Positions 35,369 to 42,416 of a stretch of 64,000 nt of DNA are shown here, piece after piece. The notes below the pieces were generated by a model. It made no database searches. It had not been told where the DNA came from and saw only the letters and a program-made list of their open reading frames with translations. Position 1 is the first letter of the stretch. Every line of letters begins with the position of its first letter. The DNA comes from Cytobacillus luteolus. GTDB lineage: Bacteria; Bacillota; Bacilli; Bacillales; Bacillaceae_L. Made by a program: the position numbers and the translations under genes. The stretch is from contig NZ_JAGGKM010000003.1 of NCBI RefSeq assembly GCF_017873715.1, positions 248,001-312,000 on the forward strand, given 5' to 3'.

Positions 35369-36087
35369 ATGGAAAGTGTAAAAGGCTTCTTAAACAGATT
35401 TGAGAAGAAAGACTATATCTATTGGATAGCGTTTTTGTTATTTGTGTTAATATTAAGCTGGACCATAAGGGTTGATACATCTTCAGAATTACTCGATAAA
35501 ATAACTTTTGCTATGGGATTAAGTTCTTTGTTCTTATCAGTAATAGCTATTTTTTATTCTATAGTTAAGGGGGAGCAGTCATCACAGCAGTCAATAATAG
35601 TAACTGAAACTCTTCATAAAATTAGTAAAAGCGCAAAAGAAATAAATACTATAAAACAAGAAATTAAAGACACTCGTTCTTCCATGGATAGTGGATTTTC
35701 AAACTTGATTGAAATTTTATATAAAGTTGAAGATGCACAAACTAATTACACAACAGACATAAATCCTACACCTGAATTAATGAACTCATTAAAATCAGCT
35801 TTATTTTCTGATTCTATAAAAGGAAAAAACCATGATATTTATTATGATACACGTTTCAAGTTAATTAATAACTATTCCCTGAATCTATTGTGCAAAGCTT
35901 TGTAAAATCCAGATCCCTGGAACTTGGCCTCAGGATGTTGGGGTTTTATAGAGGAAAAGAAGATATTATTTATGCAGCTTTTGAGGGACCTGTTAATTTT
36001 GATTTTGAGAATAAATTTTTTGAAAATCAACCTGAATTGGTCAAAATTCTTAAGTTAACCCAAGTTGAAGAAATTCCTATTGTTTAA
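35369..36087 (+). pseudogene. Two-helix membrane protein gene, probably frameshifted near 35880
   Basis: The first frame (35369-35905, 178 aa) has two membrane helices (YWIAFLLFVLILSWTI; FAMGLSSLFLSVIAIFYSIV) and a coiled coil (EINTIKQEIKDTRSSMDSGF). The second frame opens at 35872 and runs to 36087, reading LFPESIVQSFVKSRSLELGL..., without its own ribosome site. The smooth continuation suggests one original protein of about 235 aa split by a small indel. GGAGGATT precedes the first ATG. Function unknown. Confidence 0.5.
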
Positions 36088-36640
36088 CATTAGCTTTGTA
36101 CACATAAATAATTGGGCGAGTTAAAGGGGAGACCAGGGCATTACTACAGCGATTTTAAATCGACTCCTCCATAGAGTGGAAGTGATTCAATTTAATGAAC
36201 CCAGTTACAGAATCAAACACCGAAGCACAATTTTGGGGGCGAAAAGTGTTCAATCTTAATGAGCAAAAAGTATTCAAAAATATTTGACGGTTATAAGTGG
36301 TAAACAGCTTGTCATTTGCTGGTACATTACTTGTCATTAGGTGGTAAATAGAATGTCATTGGTGGTACATTTCATTGGCCGTAATCAGATTCTGTTACCG
36401 GTGGTTGATTTAAAGTAAGAAGCATTTCAAAGGCCGTCATTTTAGGTAGGCGCTTTAAAAATCGTTTTGCATCTAAATATGATTGGATTATTCCGATAAA
36501 ATGTCCAATTTTTTGACTGGAATTTTCCAAAAATCCCAAGTTTTTATGTATACTATGACTATTTTTTGTCCAAACAAAAAAATAATAATTTTTTAGTGAA
36601 AAGTTGATAATATCAGTTAATTATGTTGTTGAACAAAAAT
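36088..36640. other. Right-end non-coding region of the element
   Basis: No gene found. It holds the 22-bp repeat array (36295-36372) and AT-rich sequence up to the terminal repeat. Parts around 36120-36260 look like a decayed transposon end. Confidence 0.45.
36295..36372. repeat. 22-bp direct repeats, resembling an IS21-type end
   Basis: TGTCATT starts at 36310, 36332 and 36354, exactly 22 bp apart. GGTA follows at 36299, 36321, 36343 and 36364. The consensus is about TTGTCATTnGGTGGTAMATT. Several short direct repeats of this size are the mark of IS21-family ends (IstA binding sites). No istA/istB gene is present, so this would be a solo end. Alternatively they are binding sites for the element's own recombinases. 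Confidence 0.55.
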
Positions 36641-36655
36641 TTTAGATTTCATAAT
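36641..36655 (-). repeat. Right terminal inverted repeat of the element
   Basis: On the minus strand ATTATGAAATCTAAA, 12 of 15 identical to the left end at 10649-10663. Five bases (GTTTG) separate it from the resumed ypcP coding sequence at 36661, whereas the left repeat abuts the gene directly. This asymmetry is as expected for a recombinase core beside one end. Confidence 0.7.
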
Positions 36656-36660
36656 GTTTG

Positions 36661-36969
36661 GCTGGAGACAGTAGCGATAACTATCCAGGAGTTCGAGGTA
36701 TTGGTGAGAAAACGGCAATCAAATTATTACAACAATACCAAACAATTGAAGGAATTCTAGAAAATCTTGACTCACTGACGAAAGGTCAAAGATCTAAAAT
36801 TCAAGAGGATTTAGAGATGTTACACCTGTCAAGAAAGCTAGCGAAGATTCACTGTGAAGTACCAATCTCTTGCTCTCTAGAAGAAGCTTGCATTACTATT
36901 GATCGAGACAAAGTTCTATCAAAATTTAAGGAATTAGAATTTAAAGGACTCGATAAATTAATAGTATAA
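36661..36969 (+). pseudogene. ypcP: 3' fragment of interrupted ypcP
   Basis: 102 codons and stop: AGDSSDNYPGVRGIGEKTAI (the helix-3-turn-helix DNA-binding motif) to LSKFKELEFKGLDKLIV. In frame with the 5' fragment when the island is removed. It has no start codon or ribosome site of its own, and a hairpin terminator follows. The end resembles that of the element copy (EELEFKGLDKIIS), confirming the family. Confidence 0.95.
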
Positions 36970-36976
36970 TCAAACA

Positions 36977-37006
36977 AAACCAGGGCTTAGTAATCCCTGG
37001 TTTATT
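36977..37006 (+). terminator. Original terminator of ypcP
   Basis: AAACCAGGG / CCCTGGTTT 9-bp stem with a 9-nt loop. It also lies behind the stop of sspL on the other strand. Confidence 0.75.
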
Positions 37007-37010
37007 TAAA

Positions 37011-37145
37011 TTATATCTTCGTATTACTTTTCTTCGCTCTATTTTCTAGTTCACTTTTTGGATTTGGAGTGAAATCTGCATCTTGTCCGTAGCCCTGAGG
37101 GTTAACCCCTGGTGCTTTTGTACCTCGATTTCTTTTTTTACTCAT
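37011..37145 (-). CDS. sspL: Small acid-soluble spore protein L-like
   Basis: 44 aa, MSKKRNRGTKAPGVNPQGYG at the N-terminus and PKSELENRAKKSNTKI at the end. The ending matches my recollection of B. subtilis SspL (ELEERAKKSNTK-). GGAGGTGAG precedes the ATG. SspL is a minor spore-core protein made in the forespore. Its place next to ypcP agrees with the B. subtilis neighbourhood. Confidence 0.8.
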   Translation of the reverse strand: MSKKRNRGTKAPGVNPQGYGQDADFTPNPKSELENRAKKSNTKI

Positions 37146-37245
37146 TCTACTCACCTCCACTTTTAGCTTTTCCTAATAAAAGTGGATTATGTTTGTATAG
37201 AAACATTGATTATTCTAAAACTAATCATGAGGTGAATTTATCAGC

Positions 37246-37707
37246 ATGAATAAAGCAGTATATACAGCACTTGCATCCATTGGACTTGCTCAGTTTTTAA
37301 AAATTCCTATTAAGAAAATCAAAACGGGTAAATGGGATTGGGGAACCTTTGTAGAAACAGGTGGGATGCCCAGTTCTCACTCAGCCGGTGTAGCCTCTTT
37401 AGCAACATATGTTGCCTTAAAAAGAGGAGTTAGCACAATTGATTTTGCTCTATCAACTGTTTTCGGTCTAATCGTTATGTATGATGCGCAAGGGATACGC
37501 AGACAAACAGGTGAATTAACATTAAAGGTGAATCAGCTTGATGAAAATATCGAACGATTAAGTGGAGACCAAGATAAACATTTTCATGATAAAAAAGAAC
37601 AGAAGTTAAAAGAAATGTTAGGTCATCAGCCACAGGAAGTTCTTGGAGGGGCACTATTTGGTTTATTAACAGGGACAATCGGGTACCTTTTAACTAAAAA
37701 AGAATAG
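37246..37707 (+). CDS. DUF212 / divergent PAP2-like membrane protein
   Basis: 153 aa. The GGMPSSHSAGVASLATYVAL stretch is the acid-phosphatase-like SxHxA signature of DUF212 (YuiD) proteins, with FGLIVMYDAQGIRRQTGE following. Membrane helices at both ends (LGGALFGLLTGTIGYLL). Possibly a lipid-phosphate or related phosphatase in the membrane; the substrate is unknown. GAGGTGAAT precedes the ATG. Confidence 0.85.
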   Translation: MNKAVYTALASIGLAQFLKIPIKKIKTGKWDWGTFVETGGMPSSHSAGVASLATYVALKRGVSTIDFALSTVFGLIVMYDAQGIRRQTGELTLKVNQLDENIERLSGDQDKHFHDKKEQKLKEMLGHQPQEVLGGALFGLLTGTIGYLLTKKE

Positions 37708-37770
37708 TTATTTTTCCTCAAATACGCTAAGATAAATAGGAACGATCTATTTTGTAAGGCGGGGAATCAG

Positions 37771-38046
37771 TTGAATAAATCAGTAAAAACAGTAGAAGAT
37801 TATCTTTCCTATTTAGCAGAGAAAGGATTCATTTTTGGGGAAGACGCGCTCGGCTTTATTTCATTTGGTCAGCATTATACAGGTGCTTCAGATGAGTTAG
37901 TAAATACTGCATTAGAAATAACATTGAAAGCACAAAAGCAGTTTGATGGGAGCTTCTATGTTTCTGTTCTAGAAATGTTTAAAGAGCACGATATCGTGAA
38001 AAGAAAAGATGCTTATAAACTAATTGAAGAAAGAAAAATCATATAA
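37771..38046 (+). CDS. Small conserved Bacillaceae protein, possibly DUF6123
   Basis: 91 aa from a TTG start (AAGGCGGGG about 9 nt upstream): VKTVEDYLSYLAEKGFIFGE, then DALGFISFGQHYTGASDELV. Soluble and mostly helical. I think it belongs to DUF6123 but am not sure. It has its own terminator. No function known. Confidence 0.65.
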   Translation: MNKSVKTVEDYLSYLAEKGFIFGEDALGFISFGQHYTGASDELVNTALEITLKAQKQFDGSFYVSVLEMFKEHDIVKRKDAYKLIEERKII

Positions 38047-38055
38047 ACATAATCG

Positions 38056-38084
38056 AAAGCGACCCCAAGGAGGTCGCTTTTTTT
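38056..38084. terminator. Bidirectional terminator
   Basis: AAAGCGACC / GGTCGCTTT 9-bp stem with seven T downstream on the plus strand. It lies between two convergent genes. Confidence 0.9.
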
Positions 38085-39003
38085 AATAGGATATATGTTC
38101 TGATGCTTGTATGCTTTTTTTCTTACGACCAGGTAACTCTGTGAAAATCATCCCAACAAAGATAAACAAGCATCCGAAAATAGCAATAAGTGTTAGTCTT
38201 TCATCTGCTAAGTAATAACCACCTAGTGCTGCAAATACTGGTTCCATCGCAAAAATAAGAGCAACACGGGTTGGAGTAGTATATTTTTGAAAATTGGTTT
38301 GTAGGAAAAAGGCTAAGGCAGTAGCAAAAATAGATGTTATAAGTAATGCGATGATTACTTCATTTGAGAGAAGAATATCCTTTGAATAGATTGCTTTCCA
38401 ATCCTCAAATATGAATGCAAATACTGAACATAATACAGCGACTGTAAGTATTTGAGTTACTGTAAGTAAAAGTGTTGGAAAAAGAGTTGTATACTTGCCA
38501 GTAAAAATTATATGAAGAGCAAATGAAATCGCACAAAAAAATACTAAAACATCGCCCTTGTTTACACTAACAGAATCCCCTAGCGTTAACATGTACAATC
38601 CAACTGTTGCTACTAATACACCCAGTATTGCATTAGGCTTTGGTTTTTGTTTCAGTAGGAAGAAAGCAAACAATGGAACTAGAACAACACTTAAACCTGT
38701 AATAAAACCAGCTTTTGAGGACGTTGTATAGAGTAGTCCAAAGGTTTGTAGGGCGTATCCACTAAAAAGCCATAAGCCCATTAAAATTCCTGCAGTTAAC
38801 ATTTTTTTATTAATTTGTTTTATTTGTGATCGATAAAAAAGAAATAGCCATAAAAGTAGGATCATACCAGCTAAAAAAAATCGTGTTGCATTAAATGACA
38901 TGGGCTCTAAAACTCTGATAGCATTTTGAACCAATACGAAGGTAGTTCCCCATATAAAAGCAACAAATAACAGGCTACTATCGGCAAGTAATGTTTTTTT
39001 CAT
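38083..39003 (-). CDS. EamA/DMT family transporter
   Basis: 306 aa with ten hydrophobic helices in two EamA repeats: SLLFVAFIWGTTFVLVQNAI opens repeat 1 and FFCAISFALHIIFTGKYTTL repeat 2, which ends with LIFAMEPVFAALGGYYLADE, the classic EamA C-terminal signature. Inner-membrane exporter of metabolites or drugs; the substrate is unknown. Transcribed just after the RNase H gene, with a 7-bp gap, so probably co-transcribed. Confidence 0.88.
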   Translation of the reverse strand: MKKTLLADSSLLFVAFIWGTTFVLVQNAIRVLEPMSFNATRFFLAGMILLLWLFLFYRSQIKQINKKMLTAGILMGLWLFSGYALQTFGLLYTTSSKAGFITGLSVVLVPLFAFFLLKQKPKPNAILGVLVATVGLYMLTLGDSVSVNKGDVLVFFCAISFALHIIFTGKYTTLFPTLLLTVTQILTVAVLCSVFAFIFEDWKAIYSKDILLSNEVIIALLITSIFATALAFFLQTNFQKYTTPTRVALIFAMEPVFAALGGYYLADERLTLIAIFGCLFIFVGMIFTELPGRKKKSIQASEHISY

Positions 39004-39010
39004 TTATGAA

Positions 39011-39409
39011 TCATTCCTTTGGTGTATTCAATTGTATAGCCTTACGAGCTAACTCATCAGCCACATTATTCTGACTGCTCGGGATCCACTTCATAAAAAA
39101 TAAATCTAATTGGTTTGATAGAGAGAGTGCTTTTTCTAACAGAGGGGCGTATGTTTTATTTTTTACATATTCCTTTTCTATCGCCCGATCTACTAGCTGT
39201 GAGTCAGTTCGGAAGGACACAGTTCTATATCCTTGTTTAATACAAATCTCTAGTGCTTTAATGAGGGAATAATACTCAGCTTCATGATTTGACATTGTAC
39301 CTAAAGGAATGGAATAGCGTTCCACCTGACCATTCCCTTTTATAAATATTCCTGCGCCAGATGGTCCAGGATTACCAGCACTAGCACCATCTATATATAC
39401 TTCAATCAA
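39011..39409 (-). CDS. ypdQ: RNase HI-like protein
   Basis: 132 aa. All four carboxylates of RNase HI are in place: MIEVYIDGASAGNPG (Asp), NHEAEYYSLIKAL (Glu), FRTDSQLVDRAI (Asp) and NVADELARKA (Asp). It lacks the basic protrusion of E. coli RNase HI, like B. subtilis YpdQ, whose RNase H activity has been questioned. Location near ypcP agrees with the B. subtilis order. Confidence 0.85.
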   Translation of the reverse strand: MIEVYIDGASAGNPGPSGAGIFIKGNGQVERYSIPLGTMSNHEAEYYSLIKALEICIKQGYRTVSFRTDSQLVDRAIEKEYVKNKTYAPLLEKALSLSNQLDLFFMKWIPSSQNNVADELARKAIQLNTPKE

Positions 39410-39597
39410 AAAATGGCCTCCTTTACAAAAGTCTAAAAGTAGTTTAACACATTAACTGAATACAGAACAGTTAAACTATTTCACAGATGATACGAAAGCA
39501 GTTAGTGTATAATGGATAGAAAAAATGGAAAAATGAAAGTAAGTTTTGGATAGATATTTCAATAATTCATCTTATTTACTTGAAGGGACGGGGTTTT

Positions 39598-40260
39598 TTG
39601 AAACTGTGGATTGAATGGACTTATAAAACACCGAGAAATAAGGTAGTTGTTCTTAATACAGAGTTGATGAAAGCAGAAGAAGCATTACTCATTTCCGATG
39701 ATTTTGAGAAAACTGGAAGAGTTAAAGAGCTCTTTTTTTATGATGAGCAACATACAAAATGGACTAAGAAAGAAATTACTAAGTTACTTAAAGAGATTGA
39801 GACAGAGCCGCATGATGTAATTGCTTATTTTGATGGTGGTTTTGATATAGGTACAAACAAGTCAGGTTTAGGGGTAGCTATTTATTATACACAAAACAAG
39901 AAAAAGTATAGAGTGCGAGTAAATGAAGCTTTTGATGAATTAGATAATAATAATGAGGCTGAGTATGCTGCTTTTTGGTTTATGCTTCAAAAATTAGAGG
40001 AGTTAGGCGTACATCATTTGCCTGTAACATTCCGTGGCGATTCACATGTTGTATTAAAGCAACTATCTGGAGAGTGGCCATGTATGGAAGAAAATTTAAA
40101 TCGTTGGTTAGATCGTATTGAAGAAAAAATTAAGAGCCTTGGTATAATACCAAATTATGATCCAATTACTCGGAAGGAAAATAACGAAGCAGATAAGTTA
40201 GCAACACAGGCATTACAAGGTGTTATTGTTTCAAGTAATTTTGAATTGGATGGTAAGTAA
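39598..40260 (+). CDS. ypeP: Second RNase H-like protein
   Basis: 220 aa. The C-terminal domain has VIAYFDGGFDIGTNKSG (Asp), NNNEAEYAAFWFML (Glu), FRGDSHVVLKQL (Asp) and NNEADKLATQAL (Asp), a complete RNase HI fold. The N-terminal about 75 residues (MKLWIEWTYKTPRNKVVVLN) are an added domain. I chose TTG 39598, preceded by GGGACGGGG, over an in-frame TTG at 39580 that would place that site inside the gene. Likely YpeP. Confidence 0.8.
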   Translation: MKLWIEWTYKTPRNKVVVLNTELMKAEEALLISDDFEKTGRVKELFFYDEQHTKWTKKEITKLLKEIETEPHDVIAYFDGGFDIGTNKSGLGVAIYYTQNKKKYRVRVNEAFDELDNNNEAEYAAFWFMLQKLEELGVHHLPVTFRGDSHVVLKQLSGEWPCMEENLNRWLDRIEEKIKSLGIIPNYDPITRKENNEADKLATQALQGVIVSSNFELDGK

Positions 40261-40311
40261 ATAAGCCTACGCTCATATCCATAAATAAAAAACAAGAAAC
40301 AGGAGTGATGA

Positions 40312-40494
40312 ATGTTGAATGAAAAACAAATAAGAATGGAGGTAGGTGAAATACTCGATACGTATTGTAAAGAATGTTTCCTCCAGTCTTATTTTCGAAA
40401 GGAATTTGGTAAAAAGAAGGCTCAAACCTTTTGTATCAAACAATGCACAGTTGGCCAGAAATTAAAAACGTACGGTGACAAATTGTCTAAGTAA
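40312..40494 (+). CDS. ypeQ: Zinc-finger-like small protein (YpeQ)
   Basis: 60 aa with EILDTYCKECFLQSYFRKEF and TFCIKQCTVGQKL, a C-x2-C ... C-x3-C zinc-finger pattern. Follows ypeP as in B. subtilis. AGGAGTG precedes the ATG. Function unknown. Confidence 0.75.
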   Translation: MLNEKQIRMEVGEILDTYCKECFLQSYFRKEFGKKKAQTFCIKQCTVGQKLKTYGDKLSK

Positions 40495-40495
40495 A

Positions 40496-40518
40496 AAACC
40501 GCCGATTTGGCGGTTTAT
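40496..40518. terminator. Bidirectional terminator between convergent genes
   Basis: AAACCGCC / GGCGGTTT 8-bp stem, 5-nt loop, with A and T runs on its sides. Confidence 0.8.
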
Positions 40519-40519
40519 C

Positions 40520-40789
40520 TTAATGGCGTGCTTCTTGTAATTGATGTTCACATTGCGATAGTGTATTTTGTGATTTTTGTAAAAAGTCCCCATCAAGTCC
40601 AGTTTGATTTTCCATTGCGCTCTGTAACAGTGCTCGTGCATCTTCAACTGCTCTAGCGGCATCTGCTAATATTTCCTCATCCATACTCATTGTTGCTGAA
40701 CCAACCATTTTTTGTGCTGCAATAATTGACATCTCTACTTGTGTAAGATCATTAAAGCCTGTGGTAATGTCATCATTATGATTCTTCAT
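40520..40789 (-). CDS. Small helical protein, DUF2564-like
   Basis: 89 aa: DLTQVEMSIIAAQKMVGSAT, DEEILADAARAVEDARALL, then a Gln-rich helix. It looks like DUF2564, a Bacillus family of unknown function. AGGAGGTGG precedes the ATG. Monocistronic. Confidence 0.65.
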   Translation of the reverse strand: MKNHNDDITTGFNDLTQVEMSIIAAQKMVGSATMSMDEEILADAARAVEDARALLQSAMENQTGLDGDFLQKSQNTLSQCEHQLQEARH

Positions 40790-41025
40790 TTTCTAATCCA
40801 CCTCCTAAAGTATATCGTTAGTCATGCTATATCGAATTATTCACACGTACTTAAATGTTGTTTACATGTCATTATTTGTTAACAAAACAATAAGTATGTC
40901 GAAAAATGGTGTTCGGTTATGTAGTATAGTAATGGAATTATTTGTTATAATTAGGAATATAAAATCTTTTTGTCTAAAAAACGGGAAAGACACCTATTAT
41001 GTTCTGGTGTTTGGGGGAGGATTGG

Positions 41026-41970
41026 ATGAAGCATAGTCCTTTTAGTTCAGGAGAAATGGATGCTGTAATTGAGAGCCTTACTAATGGTCAAGGTTGTATA
41101 CAAACTAAACCAAAAGTAAAAGAAAAATTTCTTGAGATATCAGCAAAAATAGAAGAAGCAATTATTCAGGTTGAAACGATTTTTGACTATGTTCAAAATA
41201 CAAACCATATACCACTACTGGAAATAAAAGAGACGATCATTCCAACCATACAACAAGCAGTTGAAACCCCTCAGTTATTTTACTTGTTTCATGAATTAAG
41301 AAAAGCAGATGATTATACATACCGTCATAACATTGGAGTAGGGGTAATTGCTACGTTAATTGGAAAATGGCTACACTTATCCTCCACTGAATTAGAAAAA
41401 GTTACAATAGCAGCTACGTTACATGATATAGGAAAGACAAAAATACCCTCATACATTCTAAACAAGCCAGGGAAACTGACAGCAGAAGAGTATGATATCG
41501 TTAAAAAACATACGTTATATGGGTACAAACTATTAAAAAATACAGTTGGTATTTCGCGAGATATCTCACTTGTTGCGTTGCAACATCACGAACGAGAAAA
41601 TGGTACAGGATATCCATTTGGAATACACGGTGAACAGATTTCTCTTATTAGTAAGATTGTTGCAGTCGCTGATGTATTTCACGCGATGAGTTCAAAACGG
41701 GTGTATCATGACGCATTGCCTTTTTATTCAGTAATAAAACAAATGAATGAAGATGTCTTTGGCAAATTTGACCCTAAGATACTACTTCCTTTTCTCTCAA
41801 ACATAATGCAGACTCTTGTAGGAAGTGAAGTAGTATTAAGTGATGGGCGTTGTGGAGTCATTCTAATGCTTAATCCTTATAATAGTTTAATGCCACTTGT
41901 TAAAGTAGATGAAACAATCATTAATTTGGCTGAAAATAAGCAAATTGTAATTGAACGAATTTTAGCTTAA
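41026..41970 (+). CDS. HD-GYP domain protein, predicted cyclic-di-GMP phosphodiesterase
   Basis: 314 aa. HD-GYP core: YRHNIGVGVIATLIGKWL, LHDIGKTKIPSYILNKPGKL (HD), VKKHTLYGYKLL and LQHHERENGTGYPFGIHGE (HHE...GTGYP), KIVAVADVFHAM. The family hydrolyses c-di-GMP or other cyclic dinucleotides. No sensor or receiver domain is attached; the N-terminal about 90 residues are helical. ATG 41026 behind GGGGGAGG is preferred over an upstream in-frame start at 40999 with no ribosome site. Confidence 0.85.
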   Translation: MKHSPFSSGEMDAVIESLTNGQGCIQTKPKVKEKFLEISAKIEEAIIQVETIFDYVQNTNHIPLLEIKETIIPTIQQAVETPQLFYLFHELRKADDYTYRHNIGVGVIATLIGKWLHLSSTELEKVTIAATLHDIGKTKIPSYILNKPGKLTAEEYDIVKKHTLYGYKLLKNTVGISRDISLVALQHHERENGTGYPFGIHGEQISLISKIVAVADVFHAMSSKRVYHDALPFYSVIKQMNEDVFGKFDPKILLPFLSNIMQTLVGSEVVLSDGRCGVILMLNPYNSLMPLVKVDETIINLAENKQIVIERILA

Positions 41971-42059
41971 TTATTTAATCTCCTGGTTTTAAGATTACTA
42001 ATATTGTAAATCACTCCTGAATATGATGTAAAAAAGCATGTTCATTTGGAGGGATCAGG

Positions 42060-42314
42060 ATGTATCGGTGTATGTTAAATGATGAAGAAGCTATTATTAG
42101 ACTTGGGGCAAAGCTAGAAAAAGAAGAAATGGACCGAACCTATTTATATAATAGAGTGATGGAATATAAGGATGTTCTTGAGAACTTATCTGAGGATACA
42201 TCGATTGCGATCCTTGATTATTCATTTGGTATTATTGTAGTAGATGTTATTTTAAGTGAAATACCGATAATCACGGTAGAGCACATTATAAAAAAAGAAA
42301 TGGTATTTGATTGA
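42060..42314 (+). CDS. Small protein of unknown function
   Basis: 84 aa, acidic, with a hydrophobic C-terminal half (SIAILDYSFGIIVVDVILSE). GGAGGGATC lies just before the ATG. Family not recognised. It sits between the HD-GYP gene and topB. Confidence 0.6.
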   Translation: MYRCMLNDEEAIIRLGAKLEKEEMDRTYLYNRVMEYKDVLENLSEDTSIAILDYSFGIIVVDVILSEIPIITVEHIIKKEMVFD

Positions 42315-42416
42315 ATTACTAGTTTTTATACGGACGATTTTAAAGTATAATGAAAAATATAGTAGAGAGGGAGAAATCCTTCTCTTCCTTCATTTTAATG
42401 ATTAGGTGATTAAAAG

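Larger units (their letters stand above)
10650..36660 (+). mobile_element. Tn554-like recombinase-trio element inserted in ypcP, with replacement ypcP copy and defence cargo
   Basis: Joining base 10649 to base 36661 restores one open frame (...KAL-AGDSSDN...) of 288 codons, exactly the length of the intact copy inside the element. The insert is therefore 26,011 bp, uncertain by a few bases. An imperfect terminal inverted repeat (ATTATGAAnnCTAA) marks both ends. Recombinase genes sit at the left end, as in Tn554, and the interior is visibly more AT-rich than the backbone. No target duplication is obvious, as expected for tyrosine-recombinase transposons. The target lies in the codons of a conserved protein motif, not in a tRNA gene. 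Confidence 0.9.

Noticed and set aside
36155-36337. Minus-strand open frame at the element's right end
   Set aside because: It crosses the 22-bp repeats, has no ribosome site and an unlikely composition.
10650-36660. Prophage or integrative conjugative element
   Set aside because: No capsid, terminase, portal, relaxase or type IV secretion genes are seen; the only mobility genes are the tyrosine recombinase operon.
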